A stretch of 9,719 bases of DNA from Clostridiales bacterium (lineage in GTDB: Bacteria > Bacillota > Clostridia > Oscillospirales > QAMX01): the NCBI GenBank assembly GCA_003149835.1, contig QAMX01000089.1, positions 1-9,719 of the forward strand, read 5' to 3'. This document shows positions 5,137-9,719 of the stretch, one piece after another; positions within the stretch are counted from its first letter, which is position 1, and the number at the start of each line of letters is the position of its first letter. The notes beneath the pieces are model-generated. The model had not been told where the DNA came from and did no database searches. It saw only the letters and a list, made by a program, of their open reading frames with translations. The translations under genes were made by a program, and so were the position numbers.

Positions 5137-6405
5137 TCATGCCCCGGCGGCGCAGAGCTGCGGCCGCGACGTCTCCGCGAGCGTCATCTGGTTGGGATCG
5201 TCCCGCTCGTCGGCGAGCAGCTCGTGCAAGATCTCCGGCGCAAACGCGTGTTTGACGCAGAGCTTCCCCTTGCAGGTGATGAAATACTTGGCCCGTTTGA
5301 CCACGACGCCGAGCTTTCTCAAATCCTCCGCTTCCAGCGAACGCGATCTGCGCGCCTCGATAATACGGCCCGAGCTGACAAGGCCGATTCCCGGAACGCG
5401 CAGCAGCGTCTGCTCGTCGGCGGTGTTGATCTCGACGGGGAAAAAATCGAGATGTCGAAGCGCCCAGCTGCATTTGGGGTCGACCGCCTCGTCGAGGTTC
5501 TCGCCCTCTTCGGTAATTTCGGAGACGTCGAATTGATACAGCCGCAGCAGCCAGTCCGCCTGATAGAGCCTGTGTTCCCTGCGCAGCGGCGTTTTGATAT
5601 CGGCCGGCGGCAGCGCCGGATGGTTGCCGACCGGGACATAGGCGGAAAAGTAGACGCGTTTCAGCCGGTAATGCCTGTACAGTCCCGAGGTCAGGGAGAG
5701 AATTTTTGCGTCGCTGTCGCCTGTCGCGCCGACGATCATCTGCGTCGACTGCCCCGACGGGGCAAACTTCGGCGCGGAACGGAACTGCCGCCGCTCGGCA
5801 AGATTCTGCTCCTTCATGCGCCGGATCTGCGCCATCGGGGTCAGAATCTTCTCTTTGGACTTCTGCGGCGCCAAAAGCTTTAAAGAATCGGCGGACGGCA
5901 GCTCGATGTTGACGCTGATGCGGTCGGCGAGCAGGCCGATCCGCTGAATCAGCAGCGGGTCCGCGCCCGGTATGACCTTGGCGTGAATATAGCCGTAAAA
6001 CTTATATTCCGTCCGCAGCAGCCGCACCGTTTCGGCCATCAGCTCCATCGTATAGTCGGCGTTTTTGACGACGCCGGAGCTGATAAACAGCCCTTCAATA
6101 TAGTTGCGTCGGTAAAATTCCGTTGTCAGCGTCGCAATTTCATGCGGCGTCAGCGTGGCGCGCTCGATATTTGACGAACAGCGGTTGGCGCAGTAGGCGC
6201 AGTTAAACATGCAGGCGTTCGACATCAGCACTTTGAGCAGCGAAATGCAGCGGCCGTCGTCGCTCCACGAATGACAGATACCGGCCTTACACGTTCCGCC
6301 GAGACCGCCGCTCTTCGGCGCCTGTCTGTCGCTGCCCGACGAGGCGCACGAAGCGTCATAGCGCGCCGCTTCGCTCAGTATGGCAAGCTTTTGTTCCAGC
6401 TCCAT
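5137..6405 (-). CDS. Radical SAM protein, TIGR03916-like putative DNA modification/repair enzyme
   Basis: A 422-residue radical SAM enzyme. C65-x3-C69-x2-C72 (CMFNCAYC) is the cluster-binding motif that reductively cleaves S-adenosylmethionine. It is preceded by TCKAGICHSWSDDGRCISLL (38-57), with C39, C44 and C53 typical of this family. The barrel continues through LFISSGVV (106-113), HAKVIPGADP (141-150), ISVNIELPS (163-171) and QSTQMIVGATGDSD (219-232). Near the C-terminus EINTADEQTLLRVPGIGLVSS (325-345) is a classic helix-hairpin-helix, which suggests DNA binding. The family is TIGR03916 (putative DNA modification/repair radical SAM protein), usually paired with TIGR03915 as here. The ATG at 6405 was chosen because AAGGAG (6415-6420) sits 9 bases upstream and the family-like start MELEQKLAILSEAARYDASC begins there; a longer open frame to 6501 runs through promoter-like sequence. 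The substrate is not known. It heads a probable operon with the next two genes. Confidence 0.9.
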   Translation of the reverse strand: MELEQKLAILSEAARYDASCASSGSDRQAPKSGGLGGTCKAGICHSWSDDGRCISLLKVLMSNACMFNCAYCANRCSSNIERATLTPHEIATLTTEFYRRNYIEGLFISSGVVKNADYTMELMAETVRLLRTEYKFYGYIHAKVIPGADPLLIQRIGLLADRISVNIELPSADSLKLLAPQKSKEKILTPMAQIRRMKEQNLAERRQFRSAPKFAPSGQSTQMIVGATGDSDAKILSLTSGLYRHYRLKRVYFSAYVPVGNHPALPPADIKTPLRREHRLYQADWLLRLYQFDVSEITEEGENLDEAVDPKCSWALRHLDFFPVEINTADEQTLLRVPGIGLVSSGRIIEARRSRSLEAEDLRKLGVVVKRAKYFITCKGKLCVKHAFAPEILHELLADERDDPNQMTLAETSRPQLCAAGA

Positions 6406-6477
6406 GGTCTTTTGCTCCTTATCGTTCCGGGGCCTGGCGCTCTCGCGTTGAGCGGAAGAGCTGTCCCCTCTTTCTGT

Positions 6478-6550
6478 ATTATACGGATATACATGTCCCA
6501 TATTCAGGACTTCCGACGACGCAGATCATTTGTACGCTTATTATACCACA
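6478..6550 (-). promoter_or_regulatory. Two candidate promoters for the radical SAM operon
   Basis: On the minus strand an extended -10 element TGGTATAAT covers 6540-6548 without a good -35 box. A second perfect TATAAT lies at 6478-6483, with a weak -35 (TGAATA, 6501-6506) at 17-base spacing. Either could drive the operon, giving leaders of about 130 or 70 bases. The surrounding 6406-6774 region otherwise holds only the metK promoter and leader. Confidence 0.5.
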
Positions 6551-6637
6551 CGGCCGCCCGAAATAGAACAAACGTTTATATAAGTTTTTGTGAACATACT
6601 ATTGACGCTGAAAAATCGTGTAACTTTGCAGAAAGAA

Positions 6638-6666
6638 TTGACAAAAGCCGGCTGTTCGTGTACAAT
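6638..6666 (+). promoter_or_regulatory. Sigma-A promoter of metK
   Basis: TTGACA (6638-6643) and TACAAT (6661-6666) are 17 bases apart, one mismatch from full consensus. It directs transcription toward metK with a leader of about 100 bases. Confidence 0.87.
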
Positions 6667-6691
6667 AGAATTATATTTTGTCAGTTGAAAC

Positions 6692-6767
6692 GCCGCTTTC
6701 CGTTGTCCTTTGGACGGCTTTTGGGCGGCACTTCCAGATAAAAGAGAAATTGATCAAGAAAGGCGGC
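6692..6767 (+). promoter_or_regulatory. Structured metK leader with alternative pairings
   Basis: The leader can fold as an outer stem GCCGC (6692-6696) with GCGGC (6725-6729), enclosing a hairpin GTCC-TTT-GGAC (6705-6715) extended by CC/GG. The same GCCGCTTTC (6692-6700) can instead pair with GAAAGGCGGC (6758-6767, one bulge), which contains the AAAGG ribosome-site candidate 11-12 bases before the ATG. Mutually exclusive pairing of this kind could switch translation. None of the SAM riboswitch classes I know is recognisable, so ligand control is only a hypothesis. Confidence 0.4.
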
Positions 6768-6774
6768 ATCTTCT

Positions 6775-7959
6775 ATGAAGTACAGACAATTCACTTCTGA
6801 ATCCGTTACCGAAGGTCACCCAGACAAGGTGTGCGATGCGATTTCCGACAGCGTTCTCGACGCGATTTTAGCCTCCGACCCGCAGGCGCACGTTGCATGC
6901 GAAACGGTCACGACGACGGGGGTCGTGCTCGTCACCGGAGAGATTACCGCGGAATGCTACGCGGATATTCCGGCCATCGTGCGCAGCACCGTCCGCGACA
7001 TCGGCTATGATGACGCGGCGATGGGCTTTGATTACAGAACCTGCTCCGTTCTGACCTGCATCGACGAACAGTCGCCCGATATCGCGCTGGGCGTCAACGC
7101 CTCGCTCGAAGCCAAGAGCGCCAGCGAGGATCTCTTTGATTCGACCGGCGCGGGCGATCAGGGCATGGTTTTCGGATTCGCCTGCAACGAGACCGACGAT
7201 CTGATGCCCGCGCCGATTTATTACGCGCACAAGCTGACGCAGCGCCTTGCGGAGGTCCGTAAACAGGGCGTGCTCCCCTTTGTCTGGCCGGACGGCAAGG
7301 CGCAGGTCAGTGTCGAATACGGCGATAACCGGTCCGTCCGCTCGATTCCCTCGGTCGTTGTTTCCACTCAGCACAGCGGCGACGTCTCGATTGAGACGGT
7401 GCGCGAGGGCGTGATGGAAGAGGTCGTCAAAAAAGTGTTGCCTGCCGAATTGCTGACGGCTGACACCCGTTATTACGTCAATCCGACCGGGCGTTTCGTC
7501 GTCGGCGGGCCGCACGGCGACAGCGGCCTGACCGGCCGCAAAATCATCGTCGACACGTACGGCGGCTACGCGCGCCACGGCGGCGGCGCGTTTTCTGGAA
7601 AAGACCCGACGAAGGTTGACCGCTCCGCTTCCTATATGGCGCGCTATGTCGCCAAAAATATCGTCGCCGCCGGTCTGGCAGAAGCGATCGAGGTTTCCAT
7701 CGCCTATGCCATCGGCGTCGCGCACCCCGTTATGGTCGCCGTCGATACCTTTGGCACCGGCGTAACCGGCGACGACCGACTGACCGAGCTGATCCGCGAG
7801 TGCTTTGATCTGCGTCCGGCGGCCATCATCGCGCAGTTCGACCTGCGCCGTCCGATCTACAAGCGCCTCGCCGCCTACGGGCACTTTGGGCGTCCTGAGC
7901 TTAGCCTGCCGTGGGAAAAAACGGACATAGCGGAGCTTTTGAAAGCCAAAATCCGCTGA
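6775..7959 (+). CDS. metK: S-adenosylmethionine synthetase (methionine adenosyltransferase)
   Basis: This enzyme makes S-adenosylmethionine from methionine and ATP in the cytoplasm, releasing phosphate and pyrophosphate; it normally works as a homotetramer needing Mg and K ions. The protein is 394 residues, the normal full length. Diagnostic motifs are all present: [13 protein letters not shown] at 6-18 (H15 and D17 for ATP phosphate and metal), the signature [16 protein letters not shown] at 125-140, [21 protein letters not shown] at 244-264 and the phosphate-binding [17 protein letters not shown] at 269-285. The C-terminal [18 protein letters not shown] (367-384) is also typical. The ATG at 6775 fits the family start, preceded by GAAAGG at a rather wide spacing. 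It has its own sigma-A promoter and a structured leader. It is divergent from the radical SAM operon, which consumes its product, although that adjacency alone proves no link. No missing residues or frameshifts are seen. Confidence 0.98.
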   Translation: MKYRQFTSESVTEGHPDKVCDAISDSVLDAILASDPQAHVACETVTTTGVVLVTGEITAECYADIPAIVRSTVRDIGYDDAAMGFDYRTCSVLTCIDEQSPDIALGVNASLEAKSASEDLFDSTGAGDQGMVFGFACNETDDLMPAPIYYAHKLTQRLAEVRKQGVLPFVWPDGKAQVSVEYGDNRSVRSIPSVVVSTQHSGDVSIETVREGVMEEVVKKVLPAELLTADTRYYVNPTGRFVVGGPHGDSGLTGRKIIVDTYGGYARHGGGAFSGKDPTKVDRSASYMARYVAKNIVAAGLAEAIEVSIAYAIGVAHPVMVAVDTFGTGVTGDDRLTELIRECFDLRPAAIIAQFDLRRPIYKRLAAYGHFGRPELSLPWEKTDIAELLKAKIR

Positions 7960-7977
7960 ACGCTCTGACATCACCTT

Positions 7978-8039
7978 TTTGCCGCGGATAAAAAAAACGT
8001 TTCCGGCAAACAATATTTCCGCGCCGGGCGGCGCGGAAA
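7978..8039 (+). other. Two hairpins between metK and the ABC ATPase gene
   Basis: The first is TTTGCC-gc-GGA (7978-7988) pairing with TCCGGCAAA (8002-8010) around an A-rich loop. The second is a perfect 10-base-pair stem, TTTCCGCGCC (8016-8025) with GGCGCGGAAA (8030-8039), loop GGGC. No T-tract follows on the plus strand, so a simple terminator is doubtful. The second stem's 3' arm contains the purine-rich GGAAA that is the best ribosome-site candidate for the ABC gene, so it may repress translation. Confidence 0.5.
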
Positions 8040-8053
8040 GGCATGGACAGAGC

Positions 8054-8743
8054 ATGATCAGTGCGCGTGGACTGCAAAAAACCTATATCAGCGCGGGCGG
8101 GCGGATCGACGCGGTGGACGGCGTTGACCTCGACATCGGCGACGGCGAATTCACCGCGATTGTCGGCAGCTCCGGCTCCGGCAAATCGACGCTCATGAAT
8201 ATCCTCGGCCTGCTCGACCGGCCCGACTGCGGCCGCTATTACCTTGACGGCCGCGAGGTTTCCCGCTTGCGCGACCGGCGGCTATCAAAGCTGCGCCGCA
8301 ACCTGATCGGCTTTATTTTTCAAAATTACAATCTGGTGCCCCGGATGACGGCGCTTGAAAACGTCGAACTCGGGCTTGTCTTCAAATCCGTCGCGCCCGC
8401 GTCAAGGCGCAAGGCGGCGCTTGCCGCGCTCGACCTCGTCGGCCTTTCCGACCGGCTCTCGCACTATCCCTCCGAAATGTCGGGCGGCCAGCAGCAGCGC
8501 GTCGCCATCGCGCGCGCCATCGCCGGTTCGCCCCGGCTGATCCTCGCCGACGAGCCAACCGGAAACCTCGACTGCGAATCGGCCATGCAGGTCACTTCGA
8601 TCCTCAAACGGCTGAACGGCACAGGCGTGACGATTCTTTTGATCACGCACGACCGGGAAATCGCCAGAACCGCCGGCCGCGTTCTCCAAATTCACGGCGG
8701 CCGTATCATCGGCGATACGGCGTCCGCCTGTTCGTTGCGCTGA
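8054..8743 (+). CDS. ABC transporter ATP-binding protein, MacB/LolD-like
   Basis: A 229-residue ATPase of the MacB/LolD/SalX type, which energises extruders of peptides, antibiotics or lipoproteins at the cytoplasmic membrane. All catalytic motifs are intact: Walker A GSSGSGKST (38-46), Q-loop Q90 in FIFQNYNL, signature SGGQQQR (143-149), Walker B LILADE (162-167, E167 catalytic) and the H-loop histidine H199 in ITHD. MNILGLLDRPDCG (48-60) and DEPTGNLD (166-173) are typical of this subfamily. The ATG at 8054 is chosen because MISARGLQKTY is a normal start; a TTG at 7979 would add 25 unlike residues running through hairpins. The ribosome site is poor (GGAAAGG, about 12 bases away, inside a stem). 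Its partner FtsX-like permease is absent: the gene is followed directly by a terminator. Metabolite or peptide substrate cannot be assigned. Confidence 0.93.
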   Translation: MISARGLQKTYISAGGRIDAVDGVDLDIGDGEFTAIVGSSGSGKSTLMNILGLLDRPDCGRYYLDGREVSRLRDRRLSKLRRNLIGFIFQNYNLVPRMTALENVELGLVFKSVAPASRRKAALAALDLVGLSDRLSHYPSEMSGGQQQRVAIARAIAGSPRLILADEPTGNLDCESAMQVTSILKRLNGTGVTILLITHDREIARTAGRVLQIHGGRIIGDTASACSLR

Positions 8744-8764
8744 ACGCCATGCTCTCTGCTTGCG

Positions 8765-8808
8765 CCGCCCGGCCTGTTCTCTCGTTGAAACGGCCGGGCG
8801 GATCTTTT
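8765..8808 (+). terminator. Rho-independent terminator after the ABC ATPase gene
   Basis: CCGCCCGGCC (8765-8774) and GGCCGGGCGG (8792-8801) form a perfect 10-base-pair stem, extendable by GTT/AAC across one bulged base. ATCTTTT follows at 8802-8808, a modest T-run. It lies 22 bases after the ABC stop and isolates the orphan ATPase from the next gene. The 154 bases after it show no gene, only a CTTCGCGAAG palindrome at 8849-8858. Confidence 0.75.
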
Positions 8809-8962
8809 CGGCGGCAAAGGCTGACTCCGCCGTATTGTGCAGCAAGCCCTTCGCGAAGCATTCTGTTGGTCCGGCGATCGCTTTTCCATAAGCGCGCGGG
8901 CGGTGACAAGCCTTACACAGAGCCTCTTACGCCTCACTCTTTACGACGGGAGGGATGATTGC

Positions 8963-9682
8963 ATGGAAGAATTTTACAGCCGGACGGCGCTGCTGTTTGG
9001 CGCCGACGGGGTCCGGCGGCTGAAAAGCGCCCGTGTGGCCGTCATCGGCCTGGGCGGCGTCGGTTCCGCCGCGGCAGAGTCGCTCGCCCGCACGGGGGTC
9101 GGACAGCTTGTCCTTGCGGACGGGGACCGAATCGCGGAGTCCAATCTCAACCGGCAGCTATTCGCTCTGCGCTCGACGCTCGGCCAGTTGAAAACCGATG
9201 CGGCGGCCGCCCGAATCGCCGACATCAACCCGGACTGCCGTGTGGAAAAAGTGTCCGAATTTCTCGGAGCAGACTCTGATTTTTCGTTTTTGCACGGATG
9301 CGTCTACTGTCTCGACGCCATCGACGACGTCCGCGCCAAGCTGCTTTTGTATCAAAACTGCCGCGCGCTGGGCATACCGGTCATTGCGGCCATGGGCTGC
9401 GGCAACCGGCTGGATCCGGCCGCGCTTGCGGTGACCGACGTTTTTTCCGTCACAGGCTGTCCGCTATGCCGTAAAATCCGTCATGAGCTCCGAAAGCTCG
9501 GCATTGATTCGCTGCCGGTTGTGGCCTCGGCCGAGCCGCCGCGCCGGTCCGCATGCTCCTCCGGCGGCTCAGGACAGCGCGTCATCGCGAGCGCCGCCTT
9601 TGTTCCCAACGCCGCCGGATTGATCATGGCCTCCGCCGCGGTTGAAAAGCTCTGCGGCGAAATGTTTACAAATTCCCCTTGA
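8963..9682 (+). CDS. tcdA: ThiF-family tRNA threonylcarbamoyladenosine dehydratase-like protein
   Basis: A 239-residue E1-like (ThiF/MoeB fold) protein, best matched to TcdA/CsdL. TcdA uses ATP to dehydrate and cyclise t6A at position 37 of ANN-decoding tRNAs, giving ct6A. The start RTALLFGADGVRRLKSARVAVIGLGGVGS (7-35) holds the ATP-binding glycine motif G29-x-G-G-V-G-S35. NLNRQLFA (61-68) and the DAIDD...K region (118-126) complete the adenylation site. The C-terminal CPLCRKIRHELRKLGI (166-181) matches the TcdA 'PLxxxxRxELxKxGI' block, with an unusual C166-x2-C169 pair. RVIASAAFVPNAAGLIMAS (206-224) is the usual C-terminal end. GGGAGGG (8948-8954) lies 8 bases before the ATG and fixes the start. 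The closest alternative is a generic MoeB/ThiF adenylyltransferase, but the C-terminal block favours TcdA. Its TGA overlaps the -35 box of a downstream promoter. Confidence 0.87.
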   Translation: MEEFYSRTALLFGADGVRRLKSARVAVIGLGGVGSAAAESLARTGVGQLVLADGDRIAESNLNRQLFALRSTLGQLKTDAAAARIADINPDCRVEKVSEFLGADSDFSFLHGCVYCLDAIDDVRAKLLLYQNCRALGIPVIAAMGCGNRLDPAALAVTDVFSVTGCPLCRKIRHELRKLGIDSLPVVASAEPPRRSACSSGGSGQRVIASAAFVPNAAGLIMASAAVEKLCGEMFTNSP

Positions 9683-9707
9683 CAATCTTTTCCGTGCGGT
9701 TTATAAT
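9679..9707 (+). promoter_or_regulatory. Perfect consensus sigma-A promoter at the window edge
   Basis: TTGACA (9679-9684) and TATAAT (9702-9707), both perfect, are spaced 17 bases. The -35 box contains the stop codon of the tcdA-like gene (TGA, 9680-9682). The gene it serves lies beyond the window; an ATG at 9717 is only about 10 bases from the -10 box and is probably not the start. Confidence 0.88.
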
Positions 9708-9719
9708 GAAACCGTCATG

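Noticed and set aside
4479..5536. Long plus-strand open frames opposite the TIGR03915 and radical SAM genes
   Set aside because: They are antisense shadows of recognised conserved proteins, with arginine/proline-rich, family-less translations.
6406..6501. Upstream ATG at 6501 for the radical SAM protein
   Set aside because: The added 32 residues are low-complexity, overlap a TATAAT element, and the ATG at 6405 has AAGGAG at ideal spacing.
6753..6775. Resemblance of ATCAAGAAAGGCGG to the opening of a SAM-I riboswitch
   Set aside because: The start codon follows within a few bases, leaving no room for the remaining conserved riboswitch core.
6868..8055. A 395-codon open frame antisense to metK
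   Set aside because: metK is unmistakable in the other frame; the antisense translation resembles no family and is a by-product of GC-rich codons.

Overview
The window looks like a chromosomal segment of a spore-former-related, low-to-mid GC Clostridia, most likely an Oscillospiraceae/Ruminococcaceae-type gut bacterium. This rests on a DUF4358 lipoprotein, a Spo0A C-terminal domain protein, a short clostridial COG2509-type FAD protein, the radical SAM/TIGR03915 DNA-metabolism pair, AGGAGG-type ribosome sites and several textbook sigma-A promoters (TTGACA-17-TATAAT). The assignment is inference; no rRNA gene or other taxonomic marker is present.

Layout. Positions 1-881 (minus strand) hold the N-terminal 293 codons of an FAD-dependent oxidoreductase whose 3' end lies outside the window. 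A 326-base divergent promoter region (882-1207) separates it from two plus-strand lipoprotein genes: an SGNH/GDSL hydrolase on a Ser/Thr/Pro-rich stalk (1208-2209) and a DUF4358 protein (2307-2786). A hairpin at 2825-2854, probably a bidirectional terminator, closes that unit. About 500 bases (2855-3349) then show no credible gene.

From 3350 to 6405 everything is on the minus strand. In transcription order these are a radical SAM DNA-modification/repair-type protein with a C-terminal helix-hairpin-helix, its usual partner TIGR03915, a small protein resembling DUF4332/helix-hairpin-helix proteins, and after a 143-base gap a stand-alone Spo0A-type DNA-binding domain. The first three genes are separated by only 16 and 23 bases and look like an operon.

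A 369-base divergent region (6406-6774) carries promoters for both sides and a structured metK leader. On the plus strand follow metK (S-adenosylmethionine synthetase, 6775-7959), a MacB/LolD-like ABC ATPase without a visible permease (8054-8743), a strong terminator, and a ThiF-family tRNA t6A dehydratase-like gene (8963-9682). A perfect consensus promoter overlaps the stop codon of that last gene and fires out of the window.

Functional threads. metK supplies S-adenosylmethionine, the cofactor of the divergently transcribed radical SAM protein, though the adjacency may be chance. The two lipoproteins probably act together at the outer face of the membrane. I found no CRISPR array, transposase, rRNA or tRNA. 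The least explained items are the radical SAM/TIGR03915/helix-hairpin-helix operon, the orphan Spo0A-type domain, the twin dyads between the divergent promoters at 984-1143, and mutually exclusive pairings in the metK leader.
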